DNA of 64,000 nt from CBDAUN01 sp965214615 (lineage in GTDB: Bacteria > Pseudomonadota > Gammaproteobacteria > Arenicellales > JAJDZL01), in assembly GCA_965214615.1 (NCBI GenBank), contig OZ243952.1:620001-684000 (forward strand). Reading direction: 5' to 3'. A program made the translations under genes and the position numbers. Under the pieces are notes generated by a model that worked only from the letters and a program-made list of their open reading frames with translations, searched no databases and was not told the origin of the DNA. Below are positions 1-7,516 of the stretch, piece after piece (the stretch's first letter is position 1; each line of letters starts with the position of its first letter).

Positions 1-742
1 TGCCCGTAAGGTTCAGGATCGATGTGACGGCGGCAACAGCGATGACCGCCCATGTCAATAGCGGCCAGCCGATGGCGACGAACGGCGCTCGCGCCTGCAG
101 ATCATCGGACAGTGGAAAGGCGGTTAGCGCAAAGATTCCAAGCACTCCGGAAGCAAAGAATGCGATGCCTACGGAAAATACCATTGCCAGCGTATTTTCT
201 CCGCGGCATGCGCGGCGAATTGTCAGAACATTGGCTGCGTAGAGGAATCCTGCGAGAACGGGCAGGTATTGGACCGGCGAGAAACCGTCTTCCCACGGTG
301 ACAGCACCAGGGCGGCGCCGATGGTGCCCAGCACCAGCGCGGACAGCCGCCATGCTCCAAGCCGTTCTCCAAGTACGGGCCCGGCAAGCAGCGATACGAA
401 TAGTGGATAGGTATACAGTCCTGCGGCCATTTGCGTCAGGGACAAGTACGGAGCGCCGGAGAAGAAGCAGAACATGCAAAGCGTCATCAGCGTAGCCCTG
501 AAATACACTGCGCCGGGTCGATGCGGGCGCAGCAGATACAGTCCCCCGCCGGCGATGGCCAGGACAAAGGCGAAAAACAGGTTGCCGGATGCCCTAAGCG
601 CCTGAAACTGCCAGTACGATGTCTGCTCTGAGATGCCTTTGATCAATCCGTCTTGAAACGCCAGCAAAAATACGGCGCTAAGAACAAGGCAGATTGCAAG
701 AACCGGCCGGTCCTTAGTGGGAGTGCCGAAAAGCGAGTACAT
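1..742 (-). CDS. DMT/EamA-family membrane transporter, C-terminus beyond the window
   Basis: Only the first 247 or so codons lie in the window, and the frame stays open to base 1. The protein starts MYSLFGTPTKDRPVLAICLV and contains about seven very hydrophobic stretches separated by short basic loops. It includes the paired-helix pattern of the drug/metabolite transporter superfamily (for example GPVLGERLGAWRLSALVLG, where the GE within a helix-loop-helix is typical of EamA repeats). Such proteins are usually 280-310 residues, so roughly 50 residues are missing. The ATG at 742 is the first in frame and no strong ribosome site precedes it. The substrate cannot be read from sequence. It could equally be an S-adenosylmethionine or amino-acid exporter type. 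Confidence 0.75.
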   Translation of the reverse strand, partial: MYSLFGTPTKDRPVLAICLVLSAVFLLAFQDGLIKGISEQTSYWQFQALRASGNLFFAFVLAIAGGGLYLLRPHRPGAVYFRATLMTLCMFCFFSGAPYLSLTQMAAGLYTYPLFVSLLAGPVLGERLGAWRLSALVLGTIGAALVLSPWEDGFSPVQYLPVLAGFLYAANVLTIRRACRGENTLAMVFSVGIAFFASGVLGIFALTAFPLSDDLQARAPFVAIGWPLLTWAVIAVAAVTSILNLTG

Positions 743-1137
743 CTGCCGCGAGATTTGCAGGTGCCGCGATTGCGTCGAATTCCTGCATCCTAGTCATTTG
801 CCGCGAGCCAACGTTTGGCGTGCCTTGATTTGTCCATTTTCTGTTGCCTGTTGCCGGTACAATCGCCGGTTTCGTTCTTGTGTTTGCGCCTATTGTCGCA
901 AAAAGTCCTGCTCGTGGTTGAAAGATTGAGGTATTGCAAAGAATTTGTACGATTTGCGCTAATTTGGCGGCGACCGCGAATTGGTTTGAGGTGAAAATTC
1001 ATCATAAGGCGCGAATGTGTATAATGCGCGGAAAATTCGTCACAGTGCATGCCGATTCGCACGGAGCGGTCAATTTGCATTGTCGGCGCTTTACTTTCTT
1101 TCCGTTCGATAGAATGCTGTGCGTTCTTCGCTCTTGT
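743..1137. other. Gap between the transporter and tRNA-Lys; no gene seen
   Basis: No supportable coding frame was found. A TATAAT hexamer at 1020-1025 could be a -10 element about 110 bases before the tRNA, but no good -35 stands 16-18 bases upstream, so it is only a candidate. Confidence 0.4.
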
Positions 1138-1213
1138 GGGTCGTTAGCTCAGTCGGTAGAGCATCTGACTTTTAATCAGGTGGTCGCAGGTTCGATTCCT
1201 GCACGACCCACCA
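1138..1213 (+). tRNA. tRNA-Lys (anticodon UUU), CCA encoded
   Basis: A 76-base cloverleaf. The acceptor arm GGGTCGT pairs with ACGACCC, followed by discriminator A and an encoded CCA. The D-arm has the TTAGCTCAGTCGGTAGAGC pattern. The anticodon loop CTTTTAA gives anticodon TTT, for lysine. The T-arm has GCAGGTTCGATTCCTGC. All arms pair without mismatch. It stands alone, with no neighbouring tRNA and no integrase in view. Confidence 0.97.
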
Positions 1214-1558
1214 CAAGGAACTTCTCCCGCCTTGACGGCTTTCGCGAATCGTAATGTGCGTCTGCCAATTCGAAGTGCTTTGAACCGAAGGATTGCACCG
1301 CTGAATCTGCACACTGCGCGATCAGATTGTTTCGGACCCGTGTGATATTGATCCGCGCCTGCCTATGCAGAATGCAGATTCTGCATTCGTCAAAAAATCG
1401 GCGATTAGGGATTTCAAACACTTTGCGTTAGAATATATTTGCAAAATATTGCCATCGTCTTGTAGGGCAGGCAATTTTTTGCTGTCATTACTCTAATAAA
1501 TCGGCATCGGAACAATGGTTCTGGCGTCGAACAAGGCAAAGTTTTAATGGAGGAGTGT
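1214..1558. other. Leader region of the ammonium transporter operon
   Basis: No gene. It becomes AT-rich after 1400 and contains a near-palindrome at 1432-1450 with a perfect core TTTGCAAA flanked by AATAT and ATATT. That could be a regulator site for the transporter. No convincing sigma-54 -24/-12 pair was found at the expected spacing, although ammonium transporters are often nitrogen-regulated. Confidence 0.35.
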
Positions 1559-2920
1559 ATGGATGACCAATTAGGTGCTCTCGTTGTAATATTTACCGAG
1601 TTCTACTATTGGCTCACTGTCGTCATAATGTTCCTGATTCACGTCGGGTTCTGCATGTACGAGGTAGGAGCTTCACGGCGCAAAAACCATGTTCATACAT
1701 TGATGAAGAACACAATGCTGATCCCGTTGGTGACGATTACGTTCTTTTTCTTTGGATGGTGGATTTATTTCGCCTTTCCAAACGGCCCCGGCATCATCGG
1801 CGGACTCGTAGAGTCGCCTCATGCTACGCCCAACAGTCTGCTCATGGGAGCTCACATGGGGGCTGGCGCTGATGGCTGGGAACGTATCAACGGCGTGTTC
1901 TGGGCAGCATTCCTGCTGTTTTCCTGGACTGCTGCATCAATTGTGTCGGGATCTGTCATTGAACGGATTCAGTCCGGAGGATTCTGGATTCTCGCGGTTG
2001 CCATCGGTTCGGTATTCTGGATCATAGACGCAGCCTGGGGATGGCACGCAGAAGGCTGGATGGTTCAGTTGCTCGGATACCATGACGCCTACGCATCCGG
2101 CGTGATTCACGCCATTGCGGGAGGTTTTGCACTCGGCGTTCTGGTTGTGCTTGGGCCGCGAATCGGAAAGTTCGCACCCGACGGCACTCCGAGAAACATC
2201 AATCCGAGAAATCCGTGGCTGGTAACCATCGGTCTGTTTCTGATCTATACCGGCTTCTGGGGATTCTATGTCGCATGCAACGTGCCGATCTGGGATGTCC
2301 AGGACGGAGACGGAGTGTTCTTCTCGGCGACCAATATCTATCTGGCCCCGACAACGCTGAGCGCGATCACCTTTAATTTCCTCATGTCTCTGTCAGGCGG
2401 ACTGCTTGCCGGATACTGGGTATCCAAGGGCGATGCGTTCTGGACATACTCTTCAGGACTTGCCGGCATTATTGCCGCATCTGCAGGAAATGATCTGTAC
2501 CACCCGATCCAGGCGATGATTATCGCAATCGTCGGCGTGATCTTCATGTACAAGATGCATTACTATGTCGAGCGGCGATTCAAAGTTGACGATGCAGTCG
2601 GCGCGGTTGCCGTGCACGGCTACGCCGGATTTTTCGGTGTCGTAGTGGCCGGCTTCATGCTCTGGGGCTATCCGTCTTCGCCAAATCCGGACTATGCTTC
2701 GATCAGTCCGCTTGGTCAATTCATTGGCGCCATCATCATGTTCGGCGTGCTGGGTTTCCTGCCTGGATACGTAATTTCGAAAATCCTGAACGCATGCGGT
2801 ATTTTGCGAATTCCGCCTTCAATTGAGATTGCGGGACTGGATACTGCGACTCAGGAGTTGATGGATGCTGAGGAGCAGGCAATTGCCGATGCCGAAGCAG
2901 CCGCCAGCAAATCCGGTTAA
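1559..2920 (+). CDS. amt: Ammonium transporter (Amt family)
   Basis: Inner-membrane channel for ammonium/ammonia uptake. The 453-residue protein has about eleven hydrophobic segments. Both pore-histidine contexts of the family are visible: HAIAGG near residue 185 and HGYAGFFG near residue 355. The N-terminus carries the FYYWLTVVIMFLIHVGFCMYE helix. The in-frame ATG at 1547 would add four residues. The ATG at 1559 is preferred because GGAGGA ends five bases before it. The C-terminal tail is short, acidic and alanine-rich. A small membrane-protein gene follows after 22 bases, and a terminator closes the unit. No glnK/glnB (PII) gene, the usual Amt partner, is adjacent. The sequence resembles the marine-type Amt subgroup more than E. 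coli AmtB, so substrate is inferred from the family. Confidence 0.9.
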   Translation: MDDQLGALVVIFTEFYYWLTVVIMFLIHVGFCMYEVGASRRKNHVHTLMKNTMLIPLVTITFFFFGWWIYFAFPNGPGIIGGLVESPHATPNSLLMGAHMGAGADGWERINGVFWAAFLLFSWTAASIVSGSVIERIQSGGFWILAVAIGSVFWIIDAAWGWHAEGWMVQLLGYHDAYASGVIHAIAGGFALGVLVVLGPRIGKFAPDGTPRNINPRNPWLVTIGLFLIYTGFWGFYVACNVPIWDVQDGDGVFFSATNIYLAPTTLSAITFNFLMSLSGGLLAGYWVSKGDAFWTYSSGLAGIIAASAGNDLYHPIQAMIIAIVGVIFMYKMHYYVERRFKVDDAVGAVAVHGYAGFFGVVVAGFMLWGYPSSPNPDYASISPLGQFIGAIIMFGVLGFLPGYVISKILNACGILRIPPSIEIAGLDTATQELMDAEEQAIADAEAAASKSG

Positions 2921-2942
2921 CGAACAAAGGAGGTAAATTGAA

Positions 2943-3134
2943 ATGACTACAGGTTCATTTGAAAATTGGGCCGGCACTATCGCCGACATAGGTCCGATCT
3001 ATCCCTTCGTTGGCACTGAAACGGCTTTGGTGATCGCAGGCTTGGCCTACTGGATTGCCTGGCACGTCGTGCAATTGAAGCGGGAAGCCGCCAAGCTCAA
3101 GGAAGAAGACGAAAAGTTTCGTTCCAGAGGCTGA
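2943..3134 (+). CDS. Small single-pass membrane protein downstream of amt
   Basis: A 63-residue protein with a very strong ribosome site (AAAGGAGG, eight bases before the ATG). Residues about 17-42 form one hydrophobic helix (IYPFVGTETALVIAGLAYWI and a little beyond). Residues 43-63 form a highly charged Lys/Glu tail that probably lies in the cytoplasm. It shares a transcript with amt (22-base gap) and precedes the operon terminator. I do not recognise a named family. The place where a PII gene normally stands, and the strong translation signal, suggest an accessory or regulatory subunit of the transporter. That role is inference. Confidence 0.75.
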   Translation: MTTGSFENWAGTIADIGPIYPFVGTETALVIAGLAYWIAWHVVQLKREAAKLKEEDEKFRSRG

Positions 3135-3173
3135 CGGCTTCATTCAGGATCGAAGTCCGACCTGATTTAATTG

Positions 3174-3211
3174 AAAACTCGTCCGGAGAAGCATCTTCGG
3201 ACGAGTTTTTT
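3174..3211 (+). terminator. Rho-independent terminator of the amt operon
   Basis: A long stem AAAACTCGTCCG...CGGACGAGTTTT with a short loop, running into a T-tract, 39 bases after the small membrane gene. The group II intron begins five bases after the hairpin, which is the classic landing position of group IIC introns. Confidence 0.93.
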
Positions 3212-3671
3212 GTTTGTGCGCCAGGCATGGCGCGCAGCGCCTTGACTGGCGCTATTCCGACACACGTGGTGGTGGTCGGATGACCTGGCGGTGCAAGTCC
3301 GCTACCGGCCCGACAAGGGGAACGGTTAGCCGAACGGCAAGGGTGTCCGCTGCGAAGCGGAATCTGAAGGAAGCTGAAGGCAAACCACTGGCCTGACGAA
3401 CAGGAATCGCATACGAGGCGGTCACGGTGGGTGAGAAGGCAAATATTTTCAAAGCCCGGTACTTGTACGGAAACCGTGGACGTATATGCGGCAGGCATAA
3501 GTGGGAAGGTCGCGCGCATTACCCTGGGAGGTCTGCTGCTCTGCCAATGGCTACCGGATTCGAAAGGATGCGGGATGGGGCAGCAGAAGTCAGCAGAAGC
3601 CATAGTAGGCCGCTCACCGGCGGTTGAAGGGCTGAACATGGCAAGATGCGAGTAGGCGAGGGACAATCCCG

Positions 3672-5075
3672 ATGAAACCGAACAAGACACAAGCTGGTCG
3701 ACAAGGTCAGGCCCGGACGGAAGGCGACGGACAGAAGCCGTCAACAGCCGCGCTGGGTGTCGAGGCGGAAACGGCGAACCCGACGCGGACGAAAGCGCAG
3801 CCACAAAAGGCCGATTTGATGGAGGCGGTGCTTTCGCCTGCCAACATGAAGAAAGCCTATGACAGGGTGTGTGCGAACAAAGGCGGTGCCGGTGTCGATG
3901 GCATTGGCGTAGCCGAGTTCAAAGCACATCTGAAGCGGCATTGGCCAACGGTCAAGGCCAAGCTGCTGGCACAGGAGTATATTCCTGCGCCAGTTCGTCG
4001 GGTGGACATTCCCAAGCCGCAAGGCGGGGTTCGCACACTCGGCATACCGACACTGCTGGACCGAATGATTCAGCAGGCGTTGCATCAGGTGTTGAGCGGG
4101 ATATTCGAGCCGGACTTCAGTGACAGCAGTTACGGATTCCGGCCGGGTCGCAATGCGCATCAGGCGGTGCGTCAGGCGCAACGGCATGTTGAGTCGGGCT
4201 GCAACTGGGTGGTTGATTTGGATTTGGAAAAGTTTTTCGATCTGGTGAATCACGATATTTTGATGGGCAAGTTGTCTCGCAAGGTGAGCGACAGGCGGGT
4301 TTTGAAGTTGATTCGCCGGTATCTGAAGGCAGGCATGATGACAGACGGGGTGGTTTCGCCCCGCCGGACCGGGACGCCACAAGGTAGCCCATTGAGCCCA
4401 CTTCTGTCCAACGTACTGCTTACAGAGCTGGACAAGGAACTGGAAAGGCGAGGCCATCGTTTCTGCCGTTATGCGGACGACTGCAACATCTATGTGCGCA
4501 GTGAGAAAGCGGGCCTGAAATTGATGGAAAGTCTGGAAGTGTTTCTGGCGGAGCGGTTGAAGCTGAAAGTCAACAAGGACAAAAGCGCGGTCGCGCGGCC
4601 TTCGAAACGGCAATTTCTGGGCTACACCATTGTGGGCGGTGCGCGGGCGACCGTGCGCATCTCATTTAAGAGCCGCAGGCGTTTCAAAGCCAGGGTGCGA
4701 GAGGTTCTGCGCGGTGCGCGCGGACGAAGTCTCACCTACACGATTGAGCATCTTAACCGACTGCTTCGCGGATGGGCAGCCTATTTCAAGCTAGCTGAAG
4801 CGAAGGTGCTGTTGAGAAGACTCGACATGTGGATACGGCACAAATTGCGCTGTATCATCTGGCGGCAATGGAAGCGTGTCTTCACACGCGCTCGCAACTT
4901 GATGCGGTTGGGATTGGATGAGGTTCGGGCGTGGAAATCCGCCACCAATGGCTACGGTCCTTGGTGGAACAGCGGTGCTTCTCACATGAACCAAGCCTTC
5001 CCGATTGCTTACTTTTGTCGGCTTGGTCTGGTGTCTTTGACGGATACCGTTGTACGTCTGCGTTGCTTGCCATGA
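3672..5075 (+). CDS. ltrA: Group II intron reverse transcriptase/maturase
   Basis: A 467-residue intron-encoded protein needed for splicing and for copying the intron into DNA. It contains the RT core: an RT0/1 region around GGAGVDGIGV, then GIPTLLDRMIQQAL, SSYGFRPGRNAHQAV, the QGSPLSPLLSN block, and the catalytic YADD within CRYADDCNIYV near residue 274. A maturase (X) domain follows with GWAAYFKLAEAK. It ends soon after that, without the HNH endonuclease domain, as in class C introns. The start ATG lies in domain IV. The stop TGA overlaps the first base of domain V. All core motifs are present, so the enzyme looks active. Confidence 0.95.
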   Translation: MKPNKTQAGRQGQARTEGDGQKPSTAALGVEAETANPTRTKAQPQKADLMEAVLSPANMKKAYDRVCANKGGAGVDGIGVAEFKAHLKRHWPTVKAKLLAQEYIPAPVRRVDIPKPQGGVRTLGIPTLLDRMIQQALHQVLSGIFEPDFSDSSYGFRPGRNAHQAVRQAQRHVESGCNWVVDLDLEKFFDLVNHDILMGKLSRKVSDRRVLKLIRRYLKAGMMTDGVVSPRRTGTPQGSPLSPLLSNVLLTELDKELERRGHRFCRYADDCNIYVRSEKAGLKLMESLEVFLAERLKLKVNKDKSAVARPSKRQFLGYTIVGGARATVRISFKSRRRFKARVREVLRGARGRSLTYTIEHLNRLLRGWAAYFKLAEAKVLLRRLDMWIRHKLRCIIWRQWKRVFTRARNLMRLGLDEVRAWKSATNGYGPWWNSGASHMNQAFPIAYFCRLGLVSLTDTVVRLRCLP

Positions 5076-5143
5076 ACCGCCGTATACGGAACCGTACGTA
5101 CGGTGGTGTGGGAGGACGGCGAGAGTAATCTCGCCTCCTACCC
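5075..5143 (+). other. Intron domains V and VI
   Basis: Domain V (about 5075-5107) folds as ACCGCCGTA against TACGGTGGT with a TACG-GAAC-CGTA tip and a two-base bulge, the catalytic heart of the ribozyme. Domain VI (about 5109-5143) is a stem GGGAGG...CCTACCC with an unpaired A that is the likely branch point. They follow the RT stop codon at once. Confidence 0.85.
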
Positions 5144-5160
5144 GATGATGCGTCACCGGA

Positions 5161-5373
5161 TTGCAGGGACCCAAATTGTGCCACTTCCATGTCGAGTGCT
5201 CGGGAGTTGCGGCACGAATTCTGTCTGCACAGGAAGTGGGTATTGCTCCCGGGATTGTGGTTGGGCAATTCCAACACAAAGGACTGCAGCCGCTGACGCA
5301 TTGCAATGATTTGGAGGTCAGGTATCAATGGAGTCACGAGTTGTGGCCAATTGCGGGAACAGTCCTGAAATGA
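5161..5373 (+). pseudogene. C-terminal fragment of an ImmA/IrrE-type (HigA-like) protein
   Basis: An open stretch of 70 codons. Its middle part contains the tail typical of XRE-ImmA/IrrE metallopeptidase proteins: EVGIAPGIVVGQFQHKG followed by CNDLEVRYQW. This is normally the last 40-50 residues of a protein of about 350-380 residues. The helix-turn-helix and HExxH regions are absent, since the DNA upstream is the intron. The group II intron and the terminator now occupy the place where the rest of the gene would be. The fragment is recognised from motif memory, so the family call is moderate. Confidence 0.55.
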
Positions 5374-5392
5374 AATGGATGAGAACTTACGA

Positions 5393-5616
5393 ATGAATGC
5401 AACTGGGGCAAAGCTACTTGATTTTCTGAAGAAATCACCACAGTTTGTGATTCCTATCTATCAGCGCACCTATTCATGGACAGAAAAGGAAGTGCGGCAA
5501 CTTTGGGACGACATCCTTCGCGCCGGGCAGAACGATGATATTTCAGCCCACTTCATTGGTTCGGTTGTGTATGTCCAAAAGGGCCTGAATTCGATATCAG
5601 ACCAGTCACCACTATC
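5393..5616 (+). pseudogene. N-terminal fragment of a DUF262 (GmrS/type IV restriction-like) protein
   Basis: About 75 codons beginning MNATGAKLLDFLKKSPQFVI. They contain the DUF262 signature IPIYQRTYSWTEKEVRQLW and later GSVVYVQKG...DQSPL. In intact relatives the next residues are the conserved LVIDGQQRLTT nucleotide-binding motif. Here the frame leaves the family exactly before it and stops 20 codons later at the end of glmS. The predicted protein would lack the catalytic DGQQR motif and the DUF1524 nuclease half, so this is a dead remnant of a modified-DNA restriction gene. An in-frame ATG at 5375 is also possible. Confidence 0.7.
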
Positions 5617-5645
5617 AAGGGTAGTGTCGGTGCGAAGCGGTGACT
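5604..5645. repeat. Inverted repeat at the DUF262 break point
   Basis: AGTCACC (5604-5610) pairs with GGTGACT (5639-5645), and ACTA pairs with TAGT inside it. The homology to DUF262 ends inside this hairpin, so it may mark a rearrangement junction or act as a terminator for glmS on the minus strand. It has no T-tract. Confidence 0.5.
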
Positions 5646-5663
5646 CTAACCTTAATATTCGTT

Positions 5664-7502
5664 CTACTCAACCGTGACCGACTTTGCCAGGTTCCTTGGC
5701 CGGTCAATATCCGTACCCTTGATCACGGCTACATGGTACGCAAGCAGCTGAAGCGCGACCGCATGAATGATCGGCGAAATGTACTCGCCGGAAGGAGTCA
5801 CGTTGATAATCTCGATCAGATCGTCGCCGGCAATCGGCGCTCCGGTATCGGAAAAAATGAAAAGCCGCCCTTTGCGGGCGCGAACTTCCTGAATGTTCGC
5901 TTTCAGCTTATTCAGCAATGTGTTGTTCGGAGCGACAGCCACGGTGGGCACTTTTGAGTCGACCAGCGCCAGCGGTCCATGCTTCAGTTCCCCGGCAGGA
6001 TAGGCTTCTGCGTGAATGTACGAAATCTCCTTGAGTTTCAGTGCACCTTCCAACGCGATCGGAAAATGAGAGCCTCGCCCAAGGAACAGCGCGTGTTCCT
6101 TGTCTGCAAACTCCGCGGCGATCTCCGCAACTCTTCCATCCAGTTCAAGCGCGCGCTCAATTTCCGCCGGAAGCGAGCGCAGTTCGCCGATAATTTGTGC
6201 TTCGGTGTCATTGCTCATGCCGCGCCGACGGGCCAATGCGATACCGACAAGAAGCAGCGAAACCAGCTGAGTGGTGAAAGCCTTGGTCGATGCGACCGCA
6301 ATTTCTGGTCCGGCGTGCGTCTGAATCACCAGATCGGTCGATCGCACGATCGAGCTGAATGGAGAATTCGTGATTGCCAAGGTGTGCTTGAATCCGATTC
6401 TCTGGGCGTGCTCAACAGCCGCAAGCGTATCGGCCGTTTCACCGGATTGAGAGATGGCAACGACCAGCGCATTGTCAGGAACCGCATGACTGCGATAGCG
6501 GAATTCGCTGGCGATTTCTGCCTCGCACGGGATGCCGAACGATTCGAACCAGTGCCGCGCAACAAGACCGGTATAGTAGCTGGAGCCGCACGCCACAATC
6601 CGCACCGCGTCGGTACCATCGAAGATCTGTTCGGACGCATAGCCGAACGTCTGTTTTTCCAGCAGCCGATCAGTGGATATGCGGTTTTCAAGCGTTTCTG
6701 ATACCGCTTCGCCCTGCTCAAAAATCTCTTTCTGCATATAGTGCGAATAGCCCAGCAGGGAAACCGGGTCCGCACGCCGCTCGATAGGTTTGCGCTCTCG
6801 CTCGGTTTCGTTGCCGTCCTTGTCAATGACGCGCAGCGTTGCACCTTCGGAAATTTCTGCAATATCGCCATTTTCCAGAATTACCGCCGAATGGGCGATG
6901 TTGGCCAGTGCCAGCATGTCTGATGCAACAAATATCTCGTCATCGCCGATGCCGACGATCAGCGGGCTCCCCTGACGCGCTGCGACGATTTTCGAGGGAT
7001 CTCCGACAGACATCGCCGCAATCGAGAACGAGCCGCTCAAATGCGAAGCGGTGCTGCGCATCGCATCAATAAATTGTTCTCCGCGCTTGATGAATCGAAC
7101 CAGTTCGTGAGCAATGACTTCGGTGTCGGTTTCTGATTCAAATGCGATTCCGCTGCTGACGTGAACGTCGCGCAGTTGCTCGTAGTTTTCGATAACGCCA
7201 TTGCAAACGACGGCAATCCGCTGATTGGCAATGAGCGGATGGGCGTTGTCAGTACTCGGCGCCCCATGCGTCGCCCATCGCGTATGTCCGACAGCAGTAG
7301 TGCCGGAAATCGGTTGACCGTTTTCAATTATTCCGGCCAAGGTTTCAACCCGGCCGGCGCAGCGCGTTCGACTGAAGCCGCCTGCATCGTTGATTGCCGC
7401 TATGCCCGCGGAATCGTAGCCACGGTACTCCAGCCGGCGCATGCCGTCAAGCAGCAGCGGGATGACATCCCTTGAAGAGACCGCGCCGATAATTCCGCAC
7501 AT
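5664..7502 (-). CDS. glmS: Glutamine--fructose-6-phosphate aminotransferase
   Basis: Makes glucosamine-6-phosphate from fructose-6-phosphate and glutamine, the entry to amino-sugar, peptidoglycan and LPS synthesis. The 612 residues match the family length. The N-terminal amidotransferase begins MCGIIGAVSSRDVIPLLLDG, with Cys2 as nucleophile after Met removal and the EYRGYDSAG motif. Two SIS sugar-binding domains follow (ACGSSYYTGLVARHWFE and LGRGSHFPIALEGALKLKEI). The C-terminus ends AKSVTVE. It lies 14 bases after glmU in the same direction, as in E. coli, and is last in the ATP synthase-glm operon. No glmS ribozyme or GlmZ-type element is visible. Confidence 0.97.
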   Translation of the reverse strand: MCGIIGAVSSRDVIPLLLDGMRRLEYRGYDSAGIAAINDAGGFSRTRCAGRVETLAGIIENGQPISGTTAVGHTRWATHGAPSTDNAHPLIANQRIAVVCNGVIENYEQLRDVHVSSGIAFESETDTEVIAHELVRFIKRGEQFIDAMRSTASHLSGSFSIAAMSVGDPSKIVAARQGSPLIVGIGDDEIFVASDMLALANIAHSAVILENGDIAEISEGATLRVIDKDGNETERERKPIERRADPVSLLGYSHYMQKEIFEQGEAVSETLENRISTDRLLEKQTFGYASEQIFDGTDAVRIVACGSSYYTGLVARHWFESFGIPCEAEIASEFRYRSHAVPDNALVVAISQSGETADTLAAVEHAQRIGFKHTLAITNSPFSSIVRSTDLVIQTHAGPEIAVASTKAFTTQLVSLLLVGIALARRRGMSNDTEAQIIGELRSLPAEIERALELDGRVAEIAAEFADKEHALFLGRGSHFPIALEGALKLKEISYIHAEAYPAGELKHGPLALVDSKVPTVAVAPNNTLLNKLKANIQEVRARKGRLFIFSDTGAPIAGDDLIEIINVTPSGEYISPIIHAVALQLLAYHVAVIKGTDIDRPRNLAKSVTVE

Positions 7503-7516
7503 CGTCGATTTCCGTA

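Larger units (their letters stand above)
3216..5146 (+). mobile_element. Group IIC (bacterial class C) intron, full length, 1931 bases
   Basis: The 5' boundary is GTGCG at 3216, directly after the T-tract of the amt terminator. The 3' boundary is set by a domain VI hairpin ending CCTACCCGAT at 5146. In between lie the structured 5' half (domains I-III), one reverse transcriptase/maturase ORF in domain IV, and a 33-base domain V. Domain V carries CGC in the catalytic-triad position, paired with GTG, instead of the AGC of most group II introns. CGC is the class C hallmark. The ORF has no endonuclease domain, which also fits class C. Class C introns recognise terminator hairpins as targets, and that is exactly the context here. 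The element appears intact. No second copy was seen in the window. Confidence 0.9.

Noticed and set aside
1501..1545. Possible sigma-54 site (TGGCGTC...GGCA) before amt
   Set aside because: The GG and GC dinucleotides are 11 rather than 10 bases apart and the rest of the consensus is poor.
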